Below, piece by piece: positions 1-5,988 of a stretch of DNA of 8,584 nt. Made by a program: the position numbers and the translations under genes. Source of the DNA: Thiobacillus sp. UBA2597 (GTDB lineage: Bacteria; Pseudomonadota; Gammaproteobacteria; Burkholderiales; Thiobacillaceae); assembly GCA_002339725.1 (NCBI GenBank), contig DDKN01000048.1:6625-15208 (forward strand). Direction: 5' to 3'. The notes beneath the pieces are model-generated. The model ran no database searches. It had not been told where the DNA came from and saw only the letters and a list, made by a program, of their open reading frames with translations. Position 1 is the stretch's first letter, and the number at the start of each line of letters is the position of its first letter.

Positions 1-28
1 GGCTTAACTTTGCTGCGCAAAGTTAGCC
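1..28 (-). terminator. Strong hairpin downstream of the CBS-domain gene, possible terminator
   Basis: The sequence shows an inverted repeat. The arm TAACTTTGC (5-13) pairs with GCAAAGTTA (17-25) around a 3-base loop. After one unpaired T, GGC (1-3) pairs with GCC (26-28). It lies about 50 bases beyond the stop codon of the last gene of the minus-strand operon, where a terminator would be expected. The window ends at the hairpin, so a following U-tract in the minus-strand transcript cannot be checked. It could instead be a dispersed palindromic repeat or serve a gene outside the window. Confidence 0.45.
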
Positions 29-77
29 TGCACCGAAACGAGTTGCTCATGGTCCTTAGCCAACACTACCGAGATCA

Positions 78-515
78 TTACTCGGGCCAGTGTTTGATAT
101 ACCTCTTCAGCAACTCGTTTTCATAATGCGCGTATTTGAGGGAGGCTTTGGCGATGTCGTGCAGGGAGATGACGCCGATCAGTTTGTCGCCGTCCATCAC
201 CACCAGGTGGCTGATGCGGTTCTTGGTCATCACGTCGCGCGCGTAGTCGACCGAATCCTCGGGCGAGCCGATGAAGGGCTCCTTGCCCATGATCTCGCTC
301 ACCTTGACCTCGGCCAAAGAGCAGCCCTTGACCGCCATGCCGCGCATGACGTCGCGCTCGGTGATGAAACCCACCATCACCCCCTTGTCCATCACCACCA
401 GCGAGCCGATGTTGTGCTCGGCCATGCGCTTGACCACGTCGGCGATGGTCTCGTCCGGTTTGGCACTGTAGATGTCGCTGCTGCCTTTGACAGCGAGGAT
501 TTCGCGAATCAGCAT
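78..515 (-). CDS. Two-CBS-domain protein
   Basis: A 145-residue protein made almost entirely of a pair of CBS domains, at about residues 14-61 and 76-125. The first holds the typical stretch IGSLVVMDKGVMVGFITERD and the second SHLVVMDGDKLIGVISLHD. CBS pairs usually bind adenosine nucleotides or S-adenosylmethionine and act as energy or ligand sensors. No catalytic or DNA-binding domain is attached, so any partner must be a separate protein. There is no signal peptide or membrane segment, so it is expected in the cytosol. The start is well placed: AGGAGA (521-526) ends 5 nt before the ATG. It is last in the minus-strand run, 19 nt after the DJ-1 gene, and is probably cotranscribed with it. The ligand and target are unknown. 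Confidence 0.9.
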   Translation of the reverse strand: MLIREILAVKGSSDIYSAKPDETIADVVKRMAEHNIGSLVVMDKGVMVGFITERDVMRGMAVKGCSLAEVKVSEIMGKEPFIGSPEDSVDYARDVMTKNRISHLVVMDGDKLIGVISLHDIAKASLKYAHYENELLKRYIKHWPE

Positions 516-534
516 GTTCGTCTCCTGCTCCGAT

Positions 535-1095
535 TTATTGATGTCCTGGCCGCATCAGGCCGAGCTCGACCTCGTCGCGTTTGGCCTGGCCGGCCAGCAG
601 GGCGATGAGTTCGAGGGCAAAATCCATCGCCGTGCCGGGTCCGCGCGAGGTGACCACCCGGCCATCGACCACCACCGGCTGGTTCAAATAGGTGGTGCCC
701 GGCAGGTTCAGTTTATCGAGAAATCCGGGATAGCTGGTGGCCTTTTTGCCGGCCAGCAGGCCGGCCGCGGCCAGGGCGATCGGCGCGGCGCAGATGGCGG
801 CGGTGTATTTGCCGGCCGCGGCCATTTTCTTCAACAGGGTCTGGATGCGGGCGTCGTGCTTCAGATTTTCCGCCCCTGGCATGCCGCCTGGCAGCACGAT
901 CATGTCGAAGTCCTGATCGAGCACCTGATCGAGTTCGGCATCGGGCGCGACCCGCATGCCGCGCGCCCCCTGGACCAGGCCCGGGGCCAGGCCGGCCGTC
1001 ACCACCTCGATGCCGGCGCGGCGCAACAAGTCGACGATGGTGGTCGCCTCCAGGTCCTCAAAGCCGGGCGCCAGGGGTACCAGTACCTTGCTCAT
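535..1095 (-). CDS. DJ-1/PfpI (YajL/ThiJ-like) family protein
   Basis: A 186-residue single-domain protein of the DJ-1 subfamily, close to the usual length for DJ-1 and YajL. The nucleophile-elbow motif AAICAAP places the reactive cysteine at Cys102. The acidic partner that lowers its pKa in DJ-1 corresponds to Glu16 in APGFEDLEA. Other family marks are LPGGMPGAENL (residues 68-78) and SRGPGTAMDFALELI (150-164). Family members are linked to oxidative-stress protection, chaperone activity and, more contentiously, deglycase activity; which applies here cannot be told from sequence. The protein is cytosolic. The start is supported by AGGAGA (1102-1107) 6 nt upstream. It lies 21 nt after the FAD oxidoreductase gene and 19 nt before the CBS gene on the same strand. 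Exact orthology to yajL is unproven, so no symbol is given. Confidence 0.92.
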   Translation of the reverse strand: MSKVLVPLAPGFEDLEATTIVDLLRRAGIEVVTAGLAPGLVQGARGMRVAPDAELDQVLDQDFDMIVLPGGMPGAENLKHDARIQTLLKKMAAAGKYTAAICAAPIALAAAGLLAGKKATSYPGFLDKLNLPGTTYLNQPVVVDGRVVTSRGPGTAMDFALELIALLAGQAKRDEVELGLMRPGHQ

Positions 1096-1110
1096 GCGCG
1101 TTCTCCTAAC

Positions 1111-1151
1111 CCACCCTCACCCCTGCCCTCTCCCTGAGGGAGAGGGGGACG
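1111..1151. repeat. REP-like palindromic element at the oxidoreductase/DJ-1 junction
   Basis: A perfect 9-bp inverted repeat, CCCTCTCCC (1126-1134) and GGGAGAGGG (1138-1146), surrounds a 3-base centre. It is flanked by the C-rich run CACCCTCACCCCTG (1113-1126). From memory, this arrangement matches a palindromic element dispersed between genes in many GC-rich proteobacteria; its translated form, such as SPSPSGRGQG or PLPEGEG, is a common annotation artefact. Here it contributes the stop codon and last codons of the upstream gene. Its outer limits are approximate. Immediately beside it, CGCAC (1156-1160) and GTGCG (1166-1170) form a second small hairpin. A transcript hairpin here could reduce read-through or stabilise the upstream message. 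Confidence 0.75.
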
Positions 1152-2355
1152 TAGTCGCACTGACTGTGCGCTGCTTTAACCGTTCGAACTCGGCCTTGGC
1201 GCGCTCGGCGCAATCGCCGATCGACACGCCATAAAAATAATTCCCGATCAGGGCCAGGCGCTCGCCCGACAGCAAGCGGTCGACCGCCGACACCCAGGCC
1301 AGATGCCCCGCCTTCAGGGCCGGCAGGCGATTGCAGCGCTCGGCGCTGGCCACGATCGCCTCGGGCGGCGCGCCCAGAAAGGCGGCGATGCGCGCCAGCT
1401 TGCCCGCCCGGTCGAGCCGGCCGGGCCGGAAATGGAAGGTGAAGCCGCGCAAGCGCGCATCGGGCACCACATCGCGCGACACCACCGAATAGAAATCCTG
1501 ATCGATGCCGATCGCCCCGGCCAGCTCCGGCAGGCCGATGCTGTCCCGGGCCACCACCACGGCCAGGCTCTCCACCTCGGCCGGGGCGATCTGCTGCAGA
1601 TATCGGGCCAGCTCGGGGTATTCGCCCTCGAGCAGGCGCGCCGCCTCCCAGGCCGGCACGGCCAGGGCCAGGTGGCGGCAACGCCAACTCGCCGCGCCGG
1701 CGTGCACCCGGAAAGCCTCGCCCTCGCGCTGGATGCATTCGACCGCGACCCCGGCCTTGGCCTCGTGCCCGGGCGTGGCCGCCAGCATCTCGGCCAGGCC
1801 GAGCAAGCCGCCGTTCAGGGTGTAGCTGCGCGGCACGTCCTGGCGCCGGGGCTTTTTGCGGAACAGCAGATCGGCCGGAAAGGCGTCGGCCGGCTGGGCC
1901 AGCACCGCGCTGAAGGCATGGCGCAACAGGCTGTCGTAGGTGCGCCGGCCCATGACCCGGCCGTAATAGGCGCGCAGGTCAAGGCCCTGCTTGGGCGTGA
2001 ACAGCAGGCGGGGCAGCGCGGGCAGCAGGCTCGGCCAATGCAGGCGGGCGAACACCGATTGCAGGCGGGCGCCGTCCCATACGCGCCAGGGCAGCTTGTG
2101 CCTGGGTTGCAGGCGGCCGAGCTGATTGGCGTCGAGCAGTTCGAGCAGGGCACCGTAGGAGTTGTAGGCGGTATGCGCCGCCAGTTCGGTCCAGTAACCC
2201 TCGGCCGCGCCGGTGTAGCGCTGGGTGGCCAGACAGCCGCCGAAGCGTTGATCCGCTTCCAGCAACAGGGTGCGCCAGCCCTGCAGGGCACCGCGGCGGG
2301 CGAAGCTGAGGCCGGAGATGCCGCCGCCGACCACGATCAGGTCATACTCGCTCAT
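1117..2355 (-). CDS. FAD-dependent oxidoreductase, HemY/amine-oxidase-like, with a repeat-encoded C-terminal tail
   Basis: A 412-residue flavoprotein. The N-terminal Rossmann fold carries the dinucleotide motif VVGGGISGLSFA (residues 8-19) and the acidic ribose-binding residue Glu33 in LLLEA, followed by a GG pair (39-40). Near the C-terminus, LALIGNYFYGVSIGDCAERA (367-386) is the second FAD-contact motif of protoporphyrinogen oxidases and flavin amine oxidases. The middle part is divergent, so the substrate is unclear. A HemY-like protoporphyrinogen oxidase role is the closest guess, but with no haem genes nearby the symbol is withheld. No strong ribosome-binding site precedes the ATG at 2355; only a GGGG about 12 nt upstream is seen. 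The last 12 or so residues (TTSPSPSGRGQG) are encoded by the palindromic repeat and probably replace or extend the native end. It follows hslR by 55 nt and precedes the DJ-1 gene by 21 nt. Confidence 0.85.
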   Translation of the reverse strand: MSEYDLIVVGGGISGLSFARRGALQGWRTLLLEADQRFGGCLATQRYTGAAEGYWTELAAHTAYNSYGALLELLDANQLGRLQPRHKLPWRVWDGARLQSVFARLHWPSLLPALPRLLFTPKQGLDLRAYYGRVMGRRTYDSLLRHAFSAVLAQPADAFPADLLFRKKPRRQDVPRSYTLNGGLLGLAEMLAATPGHEAKAGVAVECIQREGEAFRVHAGAASWRCRHLALAVPAWEAARLLEGEYPELARYLQQIAPAEVESLAVVVARDSIGLPELAGAIGIDQDFYSVVSRDVVPDARLRGFTFHFRPGRLDRAGKLARIAAFLGAPPEAIVASAERCNRLPALKAGHLAWVSAVDRLLSGERLALIGNYFYGVSIGDCAERAKAEFERLKQRTVSATTSPSPSGRGQG

Positions 2356-2410
2356 ACGGCAACGGTACCCCGGCCGCGCCGGCTTGGCAACGCGTCATGC
2401 CGGCAGCCGG

Positions 2411-2800
2411 TCAATTTTCGGTGAAACGGTGGATCAGGCGTCGGTCGCGCTTGGTCGGCCGGCCCTTGATCGCCTGACCGGGGTCGAGCCGGGCCTTGCG
2501 CTCGGCCACCTGTTGCTGGCGCCGGGCATGGCTGGCGGCGTCCTCGAGGTACAGGCCGCGCGCCACCTCGGCCGGCCCGCGCCGGTCGGACAAGGCCACG
2601 ACGCTGATGTCCCATTCATAGCCGCCGATATGGATCAGCAGGCGATCGCCCGGCTTCACCTCCTTGCCCGGCTTGGCGCGCTCACCGTTGAGCTTGACCT
2701 TGCCGCCCTCCACCGCCTGGGCCGCCAGGCTGCGGGTCTTGAAGAAACGGGCGGCCCACAGCCATTTGTCGAGTCGGATTCGTTGTCGCTCATGGTTCAT
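2411..2800 (-). CDS. hslR: Heat-shock protein 15 (Hsp15), S4-domain ribosome-associated RNA-binding protein
   Basis: A 129-residue basic protein with an N-terminal S4 RNA-binding domain at about residues 8-55: RLDKWLWAARFFKTRSLA, then GGKVKLNGERAKPGKEVKPGD. The C-terminal tail is rich in Arg and Lys and ends in GRPTKRDRRLIHRF, a feature of Hsp15. In E. coli, Hsp15 binds free 50S subunits that still carry a peptidyl-tRNA and helps to recycle them after heat stress. Length and architecture match the family, and the protein is cytosolic. The ATG at 2800 gives the conserved N-terminus, although no strong ribosome-binding site precedes it. It is the first gene of the minus-strand run and is divergent from the methyltransferase gene across 90 bp. 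I could not identify a convincing sigma-32 promoter in that gap. Confidence 0.93.
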   Translation of the reverse strand: MNHERQRIRLDKWLWAARFFKTRSLAAQAVEGGKVKLNGERAKPGKEVKPGDRLLIHIGGYEWDISVVALSDRRGPAEVARGLYLEDAASHARRQQQVAERKARLDPGQAIKGRPTKRDRRLIHRFTEN

Positions 2801-2890
2801 GCCGCATCTTAGAGCCTATTTCAGTCGGGAACACACCCCGCGCCGCCACGCGCTGCGTGTATTGTCATCAAAAGCTTCTACAGTGAGAAC
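2801..2890. promoter_or_regulatory. Divergent intergenic region expected to hold promoters for both operons
   Basis: Ninety bases separate hslR (minus) from the methyltransferase operon (plus), so start signals for both should lie here or in the gene ends. The right half is AT-richer (TTGTCATCAAAAGCTTCTA, 2862-2880), which fits promoter DNA. No -35/-10 pair with acceptable spacing was found on either strand. TTGTCA at 2862 lies too close to the start codon to pair with a sensible -10 box, and no clear sigma-32 or ECF-type motif was recognised. The call rests on position rather than on a motif. Confidence 0.35.
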
Positions 2891-4111
2891 ATGCGCAGCC
2901 TGCTCAGGTCCCTGTTCCAACGCATCGGCGCCGCCACCCCCCTTTGCTTCCGGGTGCAATTCGCCGACGGCAGCGTTTATCAGAGCCAGCCGGGCGAGCC
3001 GGCGTTCAGTCTGCGCTTTGCCAACGTTTGGGCGGAATGGCGCGCCACGCTGTTCGGCCACGTCGGCCTGCTGGAGGCGTATTTCGATCAGGCGATCGAG
3101 TTCGAGGGCGACCTGCGCCTGGCCATCCGCGCCGGCCTGGACTGCGGCATCGACCGCCGGCCGGGCCTGCTCGTGCGCCTGAGAAACCGCTGGCACGAAC
3201 TGCGTTTGAGCAACCGCGATCCGGCCCAGGCCAGGCGCAATGCCGAATACCACTATGCCCTGGGCACCGAGTTCTACCGGCGTTGGCTCGATGTGCCCTA
3301 CATGATGTACACCTGTGCCTACTGGCCGGAAGGCACCCAAACCCTGGAGCAGGCGCAGATCAACAAGATGGAACACGTCTGCCGCAAGGCCCGGTTGCAG
3401 CCGGGCGATCAGGTGGTGGACATCGGCTGCGGCTGGGGTGGTTTTCTGTTCTATGCCCAGGCACGACATGGCATCACCGGTGTCGGCGTCAACACCACGG
3501 GCGAGCAGGTGGCGGCCATGCGCCGCGAGATCGCCCGGCGCGGGCTGGAAGGCGCGATTCAGGCCGTGGAAGCGGATTTCCGCGCCGTGCCGGGCCAGTT
3601 CGACAAATGCATCTCGATCGGGGTGCTGGAGCATGCCGGCCGCGACCAGCTGCGCGCGGTCATCCAGGCCCATGCCGATGCGCTCAAACCGGGCGGCCTC
3701 GGGGTACTGCACTTCATCGGTCACGTCGGCCGGTTCGAGACCGAATTCTGGATTCGCCAGCACATCTTCCCGGGCGGCTGGATCCCCAGCCTGGCGCAAA
3801 CCATCGAGGCCATGGAGGCCTGCGGCCTCGAGGTCATCGACATCGAAAACCTGCGGCGCCATTACGCCCACACCCTGGACGCCTGGCTCGAACGCTTCGA
3901 GGCGCGCTGGCCCGAGATCCAGGCCCTCGACCCGCAGCGTTTCACCGAACACTTCCGGCGCAAGTGGCGCGTCTATCTGCTGTCCTGCGCCGAGATGTTC
4001 CGCTCGCCCCGGGGCTATACCCATCTGTTTCAGATCGTCTACAGCAAGGGCAACATCACAGATGCCAGTTATCCCATGAGCCGACGCTTCCTCTACCGGG
4101 AGGCGCCATGA
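2891..4111 (+). CDS. CFA-synthase-family SAM-dependent methyltransferase acting on phospholipid acyl chains (BfaB/TmsB/UfaM-like candidate)
   Basis: A 406-residue protein of the cyclopropane-fatty-acyl-phospholipid synthase family (E. coli Cfa has 382). After an N-terminal lipid-binding-type region (about 1-115), the methyltransferase domain opens with YHYALGTEFYRRWLD. SAM motif I is VVDIGCGWGG (175-184). By alignment from memory with E. coli Cfa, all five bicarbonate-site positions are kept: Cys142 (YTCAYW), Glu247 (GVLEHAG), His274 and Ile276 (LHFIGH), and Tyr325. Members transfer a methylene or methyl group from SAM to the double bond of unsaturated acyl chains at the membrane surface. Its stop overlaps the start of a DHCR24-like FAD oxidoreductase (ATGA, 4108-4111), which favours a methyl-branched or furan fatty-acid role over simple cyclopropanation. 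The pocket residues do not exclude cyclopropanation. The site before the ATG is weak (GTGAGA, 2883-2888). Confidence 0.93.
   Translation: MRSLLRSLFQRIGAATPLCFRVQFADGSVYQSQPGEPAFSLRFANVWAEWRATLFGHVGLLEAYFDQAIEFEGDLRLAIRAGLDCGIDRRPGLLVRLRNRWHELRLSNRDPAQARRNAEYHYALGTEFYRRWLDVPYMMYTCAYWPEGTQTLEQAQINKMEHVCRKARLQPGDQVVDIGCGWGGFLFYAQARHGITGVGVNTTGEQVAAMRREIARRGLEGAIQAVEADFRAVPGQFDKCISIGVLEHAGRDQLRAVIQAHADALKPGGLGVLHFIGHVGRFETEFWIRQHIFPGGWIPSLAQTIEAMEACGLEVIDIENLRRHYAHTLDAWLERFEARWPEIQALDPQRFTEHFRRKWRVYLLSCAEMFRSPRGYTHLFQIVYSKGNITDASYPMSRRFLYREAP
4098..4103 (+). promoter_or_regulatory. Ribosome-binding site that fixes the oxidoreductase start
   Basis: GGGAGG lies 4 nt before the ATG at 4108, inside the end of the methyltransferase gene. 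The reading frame stays open upstream as far as 2944 and runs through the methyltransferase gene out of phase, so this site and the ATGA overlap decide the true start. The arrangement implies translational coupling. Confidence 0.75.
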
Positions 4112-5433
4112 ACCGCTATGTGGAGAAACGCGACCGGCTGATCGCCGAGTTCCTGGCCAACGGCAGCCCGGTCGGCCTGGCCAAGGACACCTCCAACCTG
4201 TTTCGCGACCGCACGCAGAGCGCGCAACGCAAGCTGGATGTGCGCGGCTTCAACCAGGTGTTGGCGGTTGACCCCGTGGCCGGCTGGATCGAGGCGGAAG
4301 GCATGACCACCTTCGCCGATCTGGTCGAGGCCGGCCTGGCCCGGGGCGTGATGCCGGCCGTGGTGCCCCAGCTCAAATCCATCACCCTGGGCGGCGCCGC
4401 CGCCGGGGTCGGCATCGAGGCCACCTCGTTCAAACAGGGCCTGGTGCATCACACCCTGCTGGAGCTGGATGTCCTGGTGGGCGACGGCCGCGTGCTCACC
4501 TGCACGCCGGACAACGCCCAGAGCGATCTGTTCTTCGGCTTCCCCAACTCCTACGGCAGCCTGGGCTATGCCCTGCGGCTCAAGCAGAAGACCCTGCCGG
4601 TCAAGCCCTATGTCCGGGTCGAGCACCGGCATCACGCCTCGATCGCCGCCTGCTTCGACGATCTGGCGCGCCAATGTGAGGGCGATGCCGATTTCGTCGA
4701 TGGCGTGGTGTTCGGTCCGGACGAACTCGTCATCAGCGTCGGCCGCTTTGCCGACCATGCGCCCTACACCAGCGACTACCACTACGAGCGCATCTATTAC
4801 CGCTCCCTGCGCACGCGCAACGAGGACTGGCTCACCACACGCGACTATCTCTGGCGCTGGGACACCGACTGGTTCTGGTGCTCGAAGAACGTGGGGGCGC
4901 AAAACCCGATCCTGCGCCGGCTCTATGGCCGCAAGCGGCTCAACTCGGTGACCTACACCAGGATCATGCGCTGGAACAGCCGGCATGGCCTGAGCCGCAA
5001 ACTCAACCGCCTGCTCGGCTGGCACACCGAGTCGGTGATCCAGGACGTCGACATCCCGCTCGAGCAGGCGCCGCCGTTTCTCGATTTCCTGTTGCGCCAG
5101 GTGGGGGTGCTGCCGATCTGGCTGTGTCCGCTTCGGGCGAAGGATGCGCGTTTCAGCCTGTATCCCCTGCGTGCCGGCCAACTCTATGTCAACTTCGGTT
5201 TCTGGGACACGGTCAAAAGCCGCAGCCCGCGGCCGCCGGGCTACCTCAACCGACAGATCGAGGCCAAAGTGATCGAGCTGGGCGGCATCAAGTCGCTCTA
5301 TTCCGACAGCTATTTCGAGCCGGAGACGTTCTGGCGTCTCTACAACGGCCCCGCCTATCAGGCGCTCAAGGCCAAGTACGACCCGAATGGCCGCTTCCGG
5401 GACCTTTACGCCAAATGCGTGCTGAAGGCGTGA
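4108..5433 (+). CDS. DHCR24-like FAD-binding oxidoreductase, partner of the fatty-acyl methyltransferase (BfaA/TmsA/UfaD-like candidate)
   Basis: A 441-residue protein with an N-terminal PCMH-type (FAD_binding_4) domain. The stretch VPQLKSITLGGAAAGVGIEA (residues 86-105), then SFKQGLVHHTLLELDVLVGDG, matches the FAD-binding core of delta-24-sterol reductase (DHCR24) and of bacterial methyl-branched fatty-acid reductases. The C-terminal half has the aromatic-rich segment YLWRWDTDWFWCSKN (247-261), and the end KYDPNGRFRDLYAKCV (423-438) resembles the DHCR24 end. In actinobacteria the homologue reduces a 10-methylene acyl chain to 10-methyl; in the Rhodobacter furan pathway the related UfaD instead introduces unsaturation. 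Direction cannot be judged from sequence. No signal peptide or clear membrane helix is seen, so it probably acts at the inner membrane's cytosolic face. It overlaps the genes on both sides by 4 nt, which indicates one functional unit. Confidence 0.88.
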   Translation: MNRYVEKRDRLIAEFLANGSPVGLAKDTSNLFRDRTQSAQRKLDVRGFNQVLAVDPVAGWIEAEGMTTFADLVEAGLARGVMPAVVPQLKSITLGGAAAGVGIEATSFKQGLVHHTLLELDVLVGDGRVLTCTPDNAQSDLFFGFPNSYGSLGYALRLKQKTLPVKPYVRVEHRHHASIAACFDDLARQCEGDADFVDGVVFGPDELVISVGRFADHAPYTSDYHYERIYYRSLRTRNEDWLTTRDYLWRWDTDWFWCSKNVGAQNPILRRLYGRKRLNSVTYTRIMRWNSRHGLSRKLNRLLGWHTESVIQDVDIPLEQAPPFLDFLLRQVGVLPIWLCPLRAKDARFSLYPLRAGQLYVNFGFWDTVKSRSPRPPGYLNRQIEAKVIELGGIKSLYSDSYFEPETFWRLYNGPAYQALKAKYDPNGRFRDLYAKCVLKA

Positions 5434-5984
5434 ACAGGAAACGGCTGGCGCTGCTCGCCGCGCTCGCCTGGCTCACGCTGGGCTGTGGCAGCGCGCACGA
5501 CTATGGCCCCGACTCGCCCTACTTCCGCTATCCCGAGGGCAGCCGCCTGCGCCTGCACACGGCGCTCGAGGTCCCCGCCGGCTGGGCCACGCTGCGCCTG
5601 CAGCATGGCCGCAGCGTGGCCTTCGGAGCGGTGCAGGAACAGGAGCCGCACTGCATCCTGGAAATCGACAGCGTGCGCCCGCTGCCACAACGGATCGAGC
5701 CGGACCGGTTCGACATCGTCGGTGTCCAGCGCAGTGTGAGCGATCTGGCGGCCGCCTCCGGTTTCTTCATCCCTGCCGCCCATGCCGACGGCGACCTGCC
5801 CAGCCAGCTGTTCTACAAAACCGAATTCCGCCTGCGCTCGGCGCGCCAGCCCGGCGTGCGCCGGCTGCTCTGCCAGCACGACCAGCTCGCCGCCGGCGCC
5901 GGCCTGCCGCGCCACCTCACCCTGGCCGAGATCCGGCAGACCTTGGGTGAGCGTTTCACGCTCGAATTGCCGCCGGGCCGCTAG
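5430..5984 (+). CDS. Exported protein of unknown function, probable lipoprotein, third gene of the fatty-acid modification operon
   Basis: I do not recognise the family. The GTG start at 5430 overlaps the previous stop as GTGA and gives 184 residues; an in-frame ATG at 5415 would add five residues. The N-terminus has a basic NRKR, a hydrophobic stretch LALLAALAWLTLG and then Cys19-Gly-Ser, as in a lipoprotein signal. The lipobox TLGC lacks the usual Leu at -3, so lipidation is likely but not certain. The mature part has no further membrane segment. It has two more cysteines, Cys75 (PHCILEI) and Cys148 (LLCQHDQ), that could form a disulfide, and looks beta-rich in its first half. It ends in a probable helix, LTLAEIRQTLGE. 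Coupling to the two enzymes suggests a role in envelope lipid handling; this is inference from position only. Confidence 0.75.
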   Translation: MNRKRLALLAALAWLTLGCGSAHDYGPDSPYFRYPEGSRLRLHTALEVPAGWATLRLQHGRSVAFGAVQEQEPHCILEIDSVRPLPQRIEPDRFDIVGVQRSVSDLAAASGFFIPAAHADGDLPSQLFYKTEFRLRSARQPGVRRLLCQHDQLAAGAGLPRHLTLAEIRQTLGERFTLELPPGR

Positions 5985-5988
5985 GCCA

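Noticed and set aside
760..824. Two copies of the 14-base GCCGGCCGCGGCCA, 51 bases apart
   Set aside because: Both lie in the DJ-1 coding region and encode Ala/Gly-rich stretches. They are explained by GC-rich codon choice, and no further copies form an array.
1117..2355. Naming the oxidoreductase hemY or hemG
   Set aside because: The FAD motifs fit the wider protoporphyrinogen-oxidase/amine-oxidase superfamily, but the middle region is divergent and no haem gene is nearby.
1303..2424. Plus-strand open frame of 373 residues across the FAD oxidoreductase gene
   Set aside because: It is an antisense shadow. The minus-strand frame has clear FAD motifs, while this one has only Arg/Gln/Gly-rich sequence.
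2862..2884. TTGTCA and TACAGT as a sigma-70 promoter for the methyltransferase operon
   Set aside because: The spacer is only 11 bases, and transcription would start at or inside the gene.
2816..4024. Minus-strand open frame of 402 residues opposite the methyltransferase
   Set aside because: No domain is recognisable. The plus-strand frame has SAM and bicarbonate-site motifs over the same DNA.
2944..4107. Open frame on the plus strand continuing upstream of the FAD oxidoreductase start for almost 1.2 kb, as if it were an 829-residue protein
   Set aside because: It overlaps the methyltransferase gene out of phase, and its translation is Arg/Pro/Gly-rich with no recognisable motif. The ribosome-binding site and ATGA overlap place the real start at 4108.
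5976..5987. GGCC-GCTA-GGCC as a possible bidirectional terminator between the convergent genes
   Set aside because: The stem has only 4 bp, overlaps the lipoprotein stop codon and has no adjoining T-tract, so it could arise by chance in this GC-rich DNA.
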